The notes below the pieces were generated by a model. That model did no database searches. It was given only the letters and a program-made list of their open reading frames with translations, and had not been told where the DNA came from. Source: Brasilonema angustatum HA4187-MV1 (GTDB taxonomy: Bacteria > Cyanobacteriota > Cyanobacteriia > Cyanobacteriales > Nostocaceae). From it: DNA of 64,000 nucleotides. Made by a program: the position numbers and the translations under genes. Of the stretch, positions 27,031-36,587 are shown piece after piece (the stretch's first letter is position 1; every line of letters starts with the position of its first letter). Location of the stretch: the NCBI GenBank assembly GCA_019359695.1, contig JAHHGV010000026.1, forward strand, positions 1 through 64,000, in the 5' to 3' direction.

Positions 27031-28737
27031 CTAAATCCCGTGACTTTTCCCAATCACCCAATGACGTTTGAAAAAACGCGCCAAAGCTGACTCTTCCAAA
27101 GATAAATAAATTGGACGTCCGTGGGGACAGGTACGAGGGTTGCGCGTGCGTTGCCATTCATCCAAAAGTGTTTGCATTTGTTGTAAACTGAGGGGAGTAC
27201 CGTTGCGAATAGCACTACGACAGGCGACAGCAACTTGTGCTGCTTGTAAGTCACCTCCCCAACTCAGTTCTAAAATGGCGTCTGCACAGTCGTCTCGCTG
27301 TTGTAAAAGTGTGGGAACCGTACGAACTGCCCAAAGTTGCTCACCAAAGGGTTCTATATCTAAATCAATTCGTTGTAGTTGCGATACTTGCGCCGGAGAT
27401 AATTGATAGAGAATGATTGGAGGTTCAATTGGAATAATTTTCCAATTGTCGCACAATTGCTCGTACAAAACTCGTTCATGGGCAATGTGCTGTTCAACTA
27501 ACCACACTCCAGTAGGATGTTCTGCCACGATATAAGTGTTATTTACTTGAGCAACAGCTTTTAGTTGTAGAGACGTTGCTAGCAACTTCTGTTGATGCGT
27601 TTTGTGTTCTTCACTAGGAACCGAACGATTGACATTGTATCCGCCTTTTTCTTCTGCAGCTTTGAGTAATTTACCAACTCGCGTTGTGTGAACAGCGTCT
27701 TTAACAGATGTAGAATTGATGCGGAGTGCTTGTGCGATCGCCGTACTAATTTGTTCTTGCCAGTAACTGAGTTGGTTAAGATAAATTTCTGTTTTTGCTG
27801 GGTTACGGTTCCAGTTGATATGCTCTGGAGAAATCAATAGATGCACAAAAGTGATTGGATAGCGATCGCGCGGTAATGTCCGATGAAATCCTGACAAGAT
27901 AGTCTGCTCTAATTCCGATGACTTCACCATCCTTCCATTCACAGCAACTCGCACCCAGTCTGGACGATGGCGATGACAACGATCAGGTAATCCTACTACT
28001 AAATGGAGTGCACAGTGCTCAGTGCTGAGTGCAGAGTTTTGAGGTGGTGGTACTTCTAGTTTTAACTCTTGTAAATCAGCTTCTTTAACTTGATGTATAA
28101 TCTGGGGCAACAGTTGTCCTATTGAGGCAGTCCGACAAAGGGTGAACCACTCTTTATCATTTTGCCAGACTTGCCAAGTGATATTCGGATGACATAAAGC
28201 GATTTGGTGAATTGTTGCTTGCACTGCTTTCATTTGCTGTGCTAAGGTTGGTAACCCCTGACGACGACCTGAACAATTTCCAAATAGATTTGAGACTGTC
28301 ACAATGGTACCGGGGGCGATCGCACAAGCTTCCACATACAATGCTTCTCCACCGTAGCCATAGACGAATCGCCAACCACAATCTCCTCGTTGTGGACGAC
28401 TTAATATTTCTAAATCTGCCAGCGTCGTCAAACTATGCAACGCCTCTCCACGAAACCCCAAACTTGTAATTTTCCACAAATCTGCACAACTGCAAATTTT
28501 ACTGGTACTATGGGCGGTTGCTGCTTTGTGCAAGTCATATTCGGTCATTCCGCAACCATTATCTGCCACACGTACACGCCATTGCCCGGGCCATAAGGAA
28601 ACAACAATTCGTGTTGCACCTGCATCAAGGGAATTTTCTACCAATTCTCGCACTACAGAGGCTAAGGAGTCGATAACCTCTCCGGCTGTAATCAGATGTA
28701 CGACTTCTGCTGGTAAAGCATAAATAGTTGACGCCAT
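27031..28737 (-). CDS. mutL: DNA mismatch repair protein MutL
   Basis: A 568-residue MutL. The GHKL ATPase motifs are intact: ELVENSLDAGA (residues 31-41), ADNGCGM and LGFRGEAL. The C-terminal dimerisation/endonuclease domain has VEQHIAHERVLYEQL in place of the usual DQHAxHE...E, plus ACRSAIRNG and CPHGRP. The first Asp of the nicking motif is therefore Glu, but His and both Glu positions remain, so nicking activity is plausible but not certain. It coordinates strand incision after MutS binding. It is monocistronic. Confidence 0.93.
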   Translation of the reverse strand: MASTIYALPAEVVHLITAGEVIDSLASVVRELVENSLDAGATRIVVSLWPGQWRVRVADNGCGMTEYDLHKAATAHSTSKICSCADLWKITSLGFRGEALHSLTTLADLEILSRPQRGDCGWRFVYGYGGEALYVEACAIAPGTIVTVSNLFGNCSGRRQGLPTLAQQMKAVQATIHQIALCHPNITWQVWQNDKEWFTLCRTASIGQLLPQIIHQVKEADLQELKLEVPPPQNSALSTEHCALHLVVGLPDRCHRHRPDWVRVAVNGRMVKSSELEQTILSGFHRTLPRDRYPITFVHLLISPEHINWNRNPAKTEIYLNQLSYWQEQISTAIAQALRINSTSVKDAVHTTRVGKLLKAAEEKGGYNVNRSVPSEEHKTHQQKLLATSLQLKAVAQVNNTYIVAEHPTGVWLVEQHIAHERVLYEQLCDNWKIIPIEPPIILYQLSPAQVSQLQRIDLDIEPFGEQLWAVRTVPTLLQQRDDCADAILELSWGGDLQAAQVAVACRSAIRNGTPLSLQQMQTLLDEWQRTRNPRTCPHGRPIYLSLEESALARFFKRHWVIGKSHGI

Positions 28738-29053
28738 AAATTACAGTGTAGAGGATGGATCGCAACTTGCTCCAAAATATTTCGACCAATTGCATCATCT
28801 TTCATAGAAATTCTGGTTGCTCTGACAAAGGTAGTAGTCTGCCAAGGTAACAATGCTTGGTTAATAGCAGCAAGAAAAATCTCTTTCTCCCCCTGCTTCC
28901 TCTGCTTCCCCTGCCTCCCCTGCTTGCCTTAACCCGGCAATTTTGGGTTGGTCGAGTAGTAGGATGATTAAATCCTGCGAGCGAATAATTTGCTACTATA
29001 TCGATGAAAACCCAGAGCCGAAAGGCATTGTATTTAAAATTATCCTTAATCCT
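28738..29053. other. Divergent control region between mutL and the dioxygenase
   Basis: A C/T-rich low-complexity run (TCTGCTTCCCCTGCCTCCCC) at about 28890-28925. Promoters for both divergent genes must lie here; none can be assigned. No gene. Confidence 0.35.
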
Positions 29054-30079
29054 ATGTCTCAAATAACATCACCCCTTAAGCACCACCAAACTCCTTTGAG
29101 GGTTAACCAGGCCACTCTCCAAAGTCTGGATCTATCTTGGTTAGGGTTTTCTGAGGAATTTACCCAGGTGATGGGGAACTGTGACTGGGGAACAGAACCG
29201 GAAGTGTTTATTACCAAAGCCCATTGGTTAGTCCATAAACAGATGACGGTAGAAGTCTTGAGGGCGATCGAGGAATTTTGTTTCGCTCCCAACGCCCCTA
29301 GTGCCTTACTCTTCAAAAATCTACCTGTGGACAACTTGTTACCCCTAACCCCAAAAACCTCTGGGGCGAGTGCAGCTAAATGTCCCATCAGTGAAGGGCT
29401 AATCCTAGGCATTGGTAGATGTTTTGGCCAGCCTTTTACTTATCCCTATCTCAAGGAGAGAGGCGGATTAATCCAAGATTTGGTTCCTATGGAAGCAGAA
29501 AAAAACTTGGCTTCAACGGGGGGTAGCTTAGTAGAACTAAAAATGCATCGGGACTTCCCCTTCCACCCAGAGACAACGTCCCCAGACTTGTTATTTTTAC
29601 TTTGTTTACGGGGCGATTCTACCCAAAAAGCTTACACTATGCTATGTGATGCACGGACTCTGTGCAATGCGTTAGAACCTGAGGATGTTGAGTTACTGCG
29701 TCTTCACCCTATTGAATGGCGATTTCCCAACGCCGACCAATTTTTCCAAAAACCAGCCATTACCGGTACAATAGAAAATCCTTGTGTGAATCTGACTGAT
29801 GAAAATGTTGCCCCAGGATCTACTATAGGTAGTCCCATAGAAGAGGTACAATCGGCTTATGAAAGACTGCGTGAGAAAGCAGCAGAGTTAGCGGCTGGAG
29901 TTTTTCTAACTAAAGGAGATTTGCTTATTATTAATAATAAGCGCACTGTACACGCCAGGACATCATTTACGCCTCGATTCGATGGTAGCGATCGCTGGCT
30001 TAAGAAGATTTTTGTCTCTTTCAACCTTTGGAATAGTGGTAAATGTCAGTGGCCAAGCCGTGAAATGCCTTTAGGTTAA
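29054..30079 (+). CDS. Clavaminate-synthase-like Fe(II)/2-oxoglutarate dioxygenase
   Basis: A 341-residue TauD/clavaminate-synthase-like oxygenase that hydroxylates or oxidises a small substrate with O2 and 2-oxoglutarate. The iron triad is visible: His165 and Asp167 (MHRDFPFHPE) and His300 (VHARTSF). The 2-oxoglutarate Arg lies in GSDRWLKKIFV. The nearest known members include amino-acid beta-hydroxylases (Asn, Arg) and clavaminate synthase, so a free or carrier-bound amino acid is a fair guess. ATG 29054 is preferred; the frame runs further upstream without protein-like sequence. No biosynthetic cluster is adjacent. Confidence 0.85.
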   Translation: MSQITSPLKHHQTPLRVNQATLQSLDLSWLGFSEEFTQVMGNCDWGTEPEVFITKAHWLVHKQMTVEVLRAIEEFCFAPNAPSALLFKNLPVDNLLPLTPKTSGASAAKCPISEGLILGIGRCFGQPFTYPYLKERGGLIQDLVPMEAEKNLASTGGSLVELKMHRDFPFHPETTSPDLLFLLCLRGDSTQKAYTMLCDARTLCNALEPEDVELLRLHPIEWRFPNADQFFQKPAITGTIENPCVNLTDENVAPGSTIGSPIEEVQSAYERLREKAAELAAGVFLTKGDLLIINNKRTVHARTSFTPRFDGSDRWLKKIFVSFNLWNSGKCQWPSREMPLG

Positions 30080-30211
30080 CGTGAGTTCAAAGGCTTGATT
30101 TAGGCACAAAAAAGCTGAGACTGCAATAAAAGCAAAAATTAAGCATATAGAACCTGGGTTTGCGTGTTTTGGTGAGCCTTGAGCCTGATGTATATAAACT
30201 TTCCATCACTC

Positions 30212-31174
30212 ATGAATAAACAATATATTGCTAAAGGATTTGGAATTTTGCTGGGACTTTTATTTCTATGCGCTCCCGTCCTGGCACAGGAATACCGCAT
30301 TGACCTGATTCGCGGCAACATTTATCGCGTGAGTGCTGGAAATCCCGTCCTGGCACAGGAATACCGCATTGACCTGATTCGCGACAACATTTATCGTCTG
30401 ACTGCTGGAAATTATTGCTCCGTCTTCATGGTGACAGAGGCGGGAATCGTAGTGACCGATCCGATTAATAAAGCAGCGGCTACCTGGCTCAAGCGCGAAT
30501 TGGCGCAACGATTTGGCAAGCCGATTCGCTATGTAATCTACAGCCACAATCATCCAGATCACACCTATGGGGGCGAAGTTCTCGATGGCGTAGGCATCGA
30601 CTTTATCTCCCATCAACTGGCGCGCGAGGATTTGATTCACACCAAAGCGCAGACTCGCATTCCTAACCTCGTCTTCAAGGACGACATGACGCTTTTTCTT
30701 GGCGATAGTCGGGTGCACCTGCGCTATCACGGAACAAACAACGGGCGTGGCTCCATTTCAATGTTGTTTGAACCCGCCTCCGTTTTATATGTGGTGGACT
30801 GGATTGTGCTGGGCCGCATGCCCTACAAAGATCTTCAAGGTTACGATATCCAAGGGATGATCGATTCCACACGCGCGGTGCTGAACATGGATTTTGAAGT
30901 GTTTGTGGGCGGACATGCTAAGGCTGGTCAGAAAAAAGACGTGCGACGGTATCTCGAATATCTGGAAACTCTTTATGACGCCGTGCGCGATGGCATTCTC
31001 GCAGGGCAAGACCTCCCTACTCTTCAGAAAGAAATCCGGCTCGACACATACCGTGATCTGGCGATGTATGAGGAGTGGCTGCCGCTCAATATCAAAGGTG
31101 TTTACCGAACTTTAGTGGACGAATCTTATCTACTTATGCGTCCTTTGAGTGCGCGTCCCACGAAACTCCAGTAA
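30212..31174 (+). CDS. Exported metallo-beta-lactamase-fold hydrolase
   Basis: A 320-residue protein with a signal peptide (MNKQYIAKGFGILLGLLFLC, cleavage near VLAQ) and an MBL domain. The zinc motif is His112/His114/Asp116/His117 (SHNHPDHTYGG), with a later Asp in VVDWIV and His in GGHAKAG. A 69-bp exact-looking tandem duplication directly after the signal peptide repeats PVLAQEYRIDLIRxNIYR, including the cleavage site. Codon use is GC-rich (many GCG, CGC, CTG) unlike the neighbours, suggesting transfer. The substrate is unknown. ATG 30212 gives a clean signal peptide; a longer start at 30179 does not. Confidence 0.83.
   Translation: MNKQYIAKGFGILLGLLFLCAPVLAQEYRIDLIRGNIYRVSAGNPVLAQEYRIDLIRDNIYRLTAGNYCSVFMVTEAGIVVTDPINKAAATWLKRELAQRFGKPIRYVIYSHNHPDHTYGGEVLDGVGIDFISHQLAREDLIHTKAQTRIPNLVFKDDMTLFLGDSRVHLRYHGTNNGRGSISMLFEPASVLYVVDWIVLGRMPYKDLQGYDIQGMIDSTRAVLNMDFEVFVGGHAKAGQKKDVRRYLEYLETLYDAVRDGILAGQDLPTLQKEIRLDTYRDLAMYEEWLPLNIKGVYRTLVDESYLLMRPLSARPTKLQ
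30275..30412 (+). repeat. 69-bp tandem duplication inside the MBL gene
   Basis: Two units (30275-30343 and 30344-30412), nearly identical in DNA: they differ at only a few bases, such as GGC/GAC and GTG/CTG codons. The duplication keeps the frame and copies the signal-peptide cleavage site, so it is recent. Confidence 0.85.
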
Positions 31175-31383
31175 GGGTTGACACTATTGGAACTAAATGT
31201 TCACTCAAACACATCGCTCTTCAAACAAAACTTTTCTATCTACTGACTTTATAAATTACCTCTAAAGGTCATTAATCCTTTGTCTTCGCTCTACTCAAGT
31301 TTGGAATTATACAACTTCATAAAATTTTACATCTATATCCTCAGTAAGACGTATATACATCAACCAATCGTTAATTTAAGTAA

Positions 31384-31430
31384 GAGTCTTTAAGGAGTTT
31401 CTATTTCAGTTTTCACTACCTTAAAGACTC
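31384..31430 (+). promoter_or_regulatory. Terminator-like hairpin in the leader of the carotenoid-protein gene
   Basis: Perfect 12-bp arms GAGTCTTTAAGG / CCTTAAAGACTC around a 23-base loop, followed by ATTTTTG, 26 bases before the ATG. It could be an attenuator, an RNA switch or an upstream terminator. Confidence 0.55.
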
Positions 31431-31456
31431 ATTTTTGTAGAACTTGAAAGGTAATT

Positions 31457-31909
31457 ATGACACAATATACTCAGTCACCACCAGCAGAATATGCTGAGCT
31501 TTTTAGAAACCTGTCCATAGATAACCAACTTGCCGTCCTGTGGTATGTCTATATCAAAATCGGTGGTTCGACCAGACCCGGAGATCCTGAAGGAACAGCA
31601 CCCGATACTTCTGATGAACTTTTTAATAAAGTAAAAGAAAAGTCCCATGAAGAGCAACTTCAAATCATGCGAGATTTGTTGACACCTTCTAGCACAGATA
31701 TCAGGCGGGAATATGATTCGTTAAGCAACAATACTAAACTGGCTTTTTGGTATCGCTTGGCTCAAGGCATGGAAAATTCCACGATTGTTCCAGTACCATC
31801 TGACTATCAACTTTCTGCTCAAGCAAAAGAGTTGTTGTCTAGGCTTGAGCCGATTGACTTTGAACTACAATACGTTTTTCTCCGTGATGCATTGTTAGCA
31901 GGATACTAA
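31457..31909 (+). CDS. Helical carotenoid protein (OCP N-domain homologue)
   Basis: A 150-residue stand-alone homologue of the N-terminal domain of orange carotenoid protein. Such HCPs bind a carotenoid; some quench singlet oxygen or phycobilisome energy. Carotenoid-contact residues are kept: Trp29 and Tyr32 in LAVLWYVYIKIG (OCP Trp41/Tyr44) and LAFWYRLAQGM (OCP Trp110 region); VPVPSDYQLS also matches. The linker GGSTRPGDPEGTAPDTSDE is longer and more polar than in OCP. No C-terminal-domain homologue or frp lies nearby. Which HCP clade it belongs to cannot be told by eye. It is preceded by AAGG and a leader hairpin. Confidence 0.87.
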   Translation: MTQYTQSPPAEYAELFRNLSIDNQLAVLWYVYIKIGGSTRPGDPEGTAPDTSDELFNKVKEKSHEEQLQIMRDLLTPSSTDIRREYDSLSNNTKLAFWYRLAQGMENSTIVPVPSDYQLSAQAKELLSRLEPIDFELQYVFLRDALLAGY

Positions 31910-32068
31910 GAGGACAAATTCACTGCTTGCAACTGCTTGTTGTAGGCTTCTGGTGTTTTTTCTGCTTGGAAGGCAGCAGGTAATTCCACAGAAAAAGTTT
32001 ATCAGTTATCAGCTAACTGCTAATTGTTAACTGATAACTGATTTTGATCAAACTCCTACGGAAGTTCA

Positions 32069-33112
32069 TCATTCAGTCATGGCTAGGGCTTTAGTGGGTT
32101 GCGGGTTTAGCAGCCCATTCAACAGGGAAACTGGGCGTTGTCCATAGGGCCAAGCAAAAGCATGACGGAATGCTGCATCCTGACAAGCTTGTAACTGTTC
32201 AAAATTAATAATGTTGTAAGTTAAGAGGTTCTCGTACTCGAAAGGTAGACGCACATTGTGCAAGCCAGCATTATCAGTACAAATTGCAATATCTACCCCA
32301 GCATCAAAGCAACGGTCAAATACTAACTTGAGTTGACGTATATCCTGCAAAGTACCAGTTTTGAGATAGGTTGTGGGGCAAACCTCCAAACACTGACCTC
32401 GCAAAGCTACATCTTTGAGCAATTCGGGATATAGCAGAGGAATTTGGATGCCGTGACCAATCCGCATCAGATACGGTAAAAGTTGGGGATCACATCCGGC
32501 AGTTGTTTCATAAAGGTGTCCTGTGGTGTTGAGTCCAAGCGATCGCGCATAATCATACAACTTTATCCATTCATCTATGCGCTCTCTTGAGTAACTATCT
32601 CCCCCAGCTACATCTATCCCACAAACATACTGCCTGTTTTGCGCTGCTAAATCAACAATCGCCTTATTCACCTCAAAGGGTAGGCGCGAGTGCATACAAA
32701 GAATTTGGCTGGTAACAATCGGATATTCTGGGAGAATGCTCGCTTTACCGACAACTTCCACAATTTCCGTCATCATGTCAATTCTCTGTGATTGACTCAG
32801 ATGGTCTGGTGTTCGTAGATAAGGAGTATAGCGCAACTCCAGATATGCCAAATTTTCAAAAATATAAGCACCCCTGAGCAAGCGGTAGATAAAATAAGGC
32901 AAAGTCTCCACAGTTTGCACGCTTTCCACCAAAGTATGCAACTCCAGATACTCATCTAAAGTGTTGCGTGGACGCGTGTAGAAATCTTCAAATGCTGAAT
33001 AGTCAGCAAAGCGAGAAATCAATTCAGGCGAGTGGCGCTCAAAGTACCGCCATAAAATACGAGGTACAACCGAACCCCCCAGATGCCTATGTAATTCTGC
33101 GTATAGAGTCAT
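32069..33112 (-). CDS. Adenosine-deaminase family protein with altered motifs
   Basis: A 347-residue amidohydrolase of the adenosine deaminase family. Zinc ligands are present in ELHRHLGG, TTGHLYE and the final CTD motif; RIGHGI provides the conserved active-site His. Several family-defining residues differ from classical ADA: HxHLDG is HRHLGG, THAGE is GHLYE, and STDDP is CTDNAG, so the Asp that contacts the purine is Asn. It probably deaminates a purine-like or other amine substrate, but adenosine itself is not assured. Monocistronic; an inverted TAACTGATAACTG pair sits just past its 3' end. Confidence 0.8.
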   Translation of the reverse strand: MTLYAELHRHLGGSVVPRILWRYFERHSPELISRFADYSAFEDFYTRPRNTLDEYLELHTLVESVQTVETLPYFIYRLLRGAYIFENLAYLELRYTPYLRTPDHLSQSQRIDMMTEIVEVVGKASILPEYPIVTSQILCMHSRLPFEVNKAIVDLAAQNRQYVCGIDVAGGDSYSRERIDEWIKLYDYARSLGLNTTGHLYETTAGCDPQLLPYLMRIGHGIQIPLLYPELLKDVALRGQCLEVCPTTYLKTGTLQDIRQLKLVFDRCFDAGVDIAICTDNAGLHNVRLPFEYENLLTYNIINFEQLQACQDAAFRHAFAWPYGQRPVSLLNGLLNPQPTKALAMTE

Positions 33113-33244
33113 AGTAGTGTTTTTACAAAACTAAAAATTTTAATTATTATTAACAGTAACAAATTAAAAAACAAGTTGTGGGTTCACGCATATTCCGCAG
33201 GTGCGATACTTTAACATTTGGTTAAAAAGTGTTTGCGATCATAT

Positions 33245-33570
33245 TTATCCAAGTTGTGAGGAAAAATATTGATGATATAAATTGCAACTCGGATTCCAAT
33301 TATCGCCTTGTGTCTTAATTAACCCCATGCTTTGTAATTTAAACGCCTCATGGGATCTTAGTCTCACAGGAGCATTTGCCGTGACTACGTTGCGGAAAGT
33401 AGCAGCTAGTTCTGGATGTTGTTGTAAATTTCACAAATGCTGTCGCAAATGGTTGCGGAATGGACTAACTTCCGTCGATGCTATTTGCGAAAGTTTCTCC
33501 AAGGAAACTTGCAGACATTTAAGATAATAAAGAGCCAAACGCACCAGATGAGGATGATCGCAGCAAGAGG
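33245..33570 (-). pseudogene. C-terminal remnant of an AAA-like domain protein
   Basis: Read on the minus strand, this encodes DHPHLVRLALYYLK, then NLQQHPELAATFRNVV, then HEAFKLQSMGLIK and finally CNLYHQYFSSQLG before a TAA stop (33245-33247). That is the C-terminal pattern of cyanobacterial AAA-like (AAA_35-type) signalling ATPases. An in-frame TGA interrupts it near 33430, and the upstream part is missing where the GC-rich repeats begin. It is a dead fragment. Confidence 0.65.
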
Positions 33571-33576
33571 TGGCGT

Positions 33577-33720
33577 GTTCGCGCAGCGTGCCGTCAGGCA
33601 TACGACAGCGAGAGCCGGAATGCGCTCTCCTGCGCCCGTGTGTCCATACAGTGGGTGCGAGGGGGAGGCGCGTTTGCGTAGCGTGCCGTCAGGCATACGT
33701 AGCCAGAGCCTACGGGCTGC
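33577..33720. repeat. Two GCGTGCCGTCAGGCATACG repeat units
   Basis: The 20-base core GCGTGCCGTCAGGCATACG(A/T) occurs at 33586-33605 and about 33681-33700, each followed by AGC-GAGAGCC or AGCC-AGAGCC. Related text (TAACGGCACGCT) occurs near 40218 and 46392. The block abuts the broken end of the AAA-like pseudogene. Confidence 0.6.
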
Positions 33721-33949
33721 TACCGCAACCTGAATGCTCAACGCGTAGGCGTAGGGAATAGCGGTGGCTGCGACTATACAAATACTTTCAGGCATATTAG
33801 TGGCAAAAGGCTCAATTCTTTTTATCCAAAGTCTAATAGTTTAAATTCCGTGAAGTGTATAAGTTGATTAAGCTTACTCCTATATTCAGAAGTAGAAAGG
33901 AGCTTATGTTCTTTAGGTTCAAAACTCTACTAAATGGAGATTTCTAATT

Positions 33950-34018
33950 ATGGAAAGTGAAGATTCAACATTCGGCTGCGAGGAAGCAGTAGAATCTGTT
34001 AGTTTTTGGGTAAGCTAA
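33950..34018 (+). CDS. Candidate 22-residue peptide ORF
   Basis: ATG to TAA encodes MESEDSTFGCEEAVESVSFW then VS, preceded by GGAG. The start context (ATGGAGATTTCTAATTATGG) resembles that of the next gene (ATGGAGGTTTTCAGTATGG), so it may be a small gene or a partial duplicate of that start region. Evidence is weak. Confidence 0.25.
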   Translation: MESEDSTFGCEEAVESVSFWVS

Positions 34019-34111
34019 TCATCATTGATTTTTCCAAACTGATTCGCTTGTAGTAAGGGCTTCAGCCGTGGTTTAATGCAACTTAAATCTTAGGTAATGG
34101 AGGTTTTCAGT

Positions 34112-34684
34112 ATGGCGGAAATAGAAATCAATGAACAAATACATCAGGTGCAACATCAGTCTCATTTGACTGGTTCGGTTGGAGTATCTACTGTTATTTT
34201 TGTAGGTCTGGCGGCGATCGCTGCGATGCAGGCTAATTTCTTAGGCGAAGAAGCTGTGGTGGCTCAAGTCCAAGCTGCCAATCATTGGGCTTGGTATCAG
34301 TCGAAATCTATGAAGTATGAGACTCAGCAATCATCACAAGCAATTTTAAAATCCCTAGGAAAGCCTCTTCCTACATCTTTAGAACAAAAAGCCGACACGC
34401 TTGAGCAAGAGAAGGAAAACCTTAAAGCTAAAGCCGAACACTTGGAAGCAGAATCTAAGTCACACCTAGATCGCCATCAATCTTTTCTCTACAGTGTGGT
34501 GTTTCTACAAGTAGCAATTGCTCTAGCCTCTTTAGCTAGCCTGCTGAAACTTCCAAAATTGTGGTATACAAGTTTGGGAGTTGCAGTGCTGGGTACTGGC
34601 TTTATGCTTTGGGGATCAATTCCCGTAAGTCATGGCTCAAGCGTGCCAACATCTGTCGAAGTTAAACAGTCAGTTGACAATTGA
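34112..34684 (+). CDS. DUF4337-type membrane protein
   Basis: A 190-residue protein. A membrane segment (STVIFVGLAAIAAMQANF) is followed by the family-like NHWAWYQSKSMKYE, a coiled coil (LEQEKENLKAKAEHLEAE), then LDRHQSFLYSVVFLQVAIAL and a second and third membrane segment. I recognise this as DUF4337, function unknown. The start is ATG 34112, because GGAGG at 34100 is well spaced; an upstream in-frame ATG at 34097 overlaps that site. Confidence 0.83.
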   Translation: MAEIEINEQIHQVQHQSHLTGSVGVSTVIFVGLAAIAAMQANFLGEEAVVAQVQAANHWAWYQSKSMKYETQQSSQAILKSLGKPLPTSLEQKADTLEQEKENLKAKAEHLEAESKSHLDRHQSFLYSVVFLQVAIALASLASLLKLPKLWYTSLGVAVLGTGFMLWGSIPVSHGSSVPTSVEVKQSVDN

Positions 34685-34934
34685 AATACAGTGTAAATAA
34701 AACGATAAGTGCAAACCAATTAGTTATACCAATAGGGGTAGATGTGGCGAAGCTGACATGAAGTGCAAGATAGGCTGAAAGTACGTTGTGAAGTGTTAGA
34801 CGCCGTTTTGTGGTGTGTAGGTTAAAACGCGTAAAAAAAAATTTTGATCTTGTTTGTTGTTTTGTGCGATCGTTTTATAGTATTTTGGGCGCTCAAGCAG
34901 CAACAGAAGTGTTGAGAGAACTTGTTCGTAGACT

Positions 34935-34969
34935 GTCAATCAAAGGGACATTGAGTCCCCTTGATTGAC
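34935..34969. repeat. Hairpin with 15-base arms
   Basis: GTCAATCAAAGGGAC pairs with GTCCCCTTGATTGAC (one mismatch) around ATTGA. No T-run. It is a palindromic repeat or an RNA end structure. Confidence 0.55.
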
Positions 34970-35057
34970 CGCGCAACCTCGCCCACCGCACTCAGGGATA
35001 AGGAATTCCGTCGAAATGCGTTAAAGTGCGGCAGCTTAATGGCAAATTATTTTATTT

Positions 35058-35085
35058 CCCTTACACCCTTACACCCTTACACCCC
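35058..35085. repeat. Tandem CCCTTACA heptamer array
   Basis: Four adjacent units of CCCTTACA/CACCCTTA, the complement of the TAGGGGTG arrays at about 13481 and 16610. Simple-sequence repeat, non-coding. Confidence 0.7.
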
Positions 35086-35099
35086 TAGTTCTTGACACC

Positions 35100-35128
35100 T
35101 TGACCAAGTGCATAAAAATTGCTAATAT
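35100..35128 (+). promoter_or_regulatory. Sigma70-type promoter of purA
   Basis: TTGACC (-35) and TAATAT (-10) with a 17-base spacer, placing the transcript start near 35135, about 30 bases before the TTG start codon. Confidence 0.6.
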
Positions 35129-35150
35129 TAGTTTTTTGTGCAAACTTTAG

Positions 35151-36509
<1,359 letters not shown>

Positions 36510-36587
36510 AGCGAATACCGCCCAATGCCTTGTGCCCGTACTAAGTGATACTATCAAAATCTCAAATCTAAAATCTAAAATCAGAAA

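Larger units (their letters stand above)
33113..34111. other. Decayed region: pseudogene, repeats, possible tiny ORF
   Basis: A 1-kb stretch without an intact gene. In order: AT-rich leader of the deaminase gene, an AAA-like pseudogene (33245-33570, minus), GC-rich repeat units (33577-33720), a 22-codon candidate (33950-34018), and the leader of the DUF4337 gene. Confidence 0.5.

Noticed and set aside
33437-33795. Overlapping 98- and 104-codon frames
   Set aside because: They are shadows of the AAA-like pseudogene and the GC-rich repeats.
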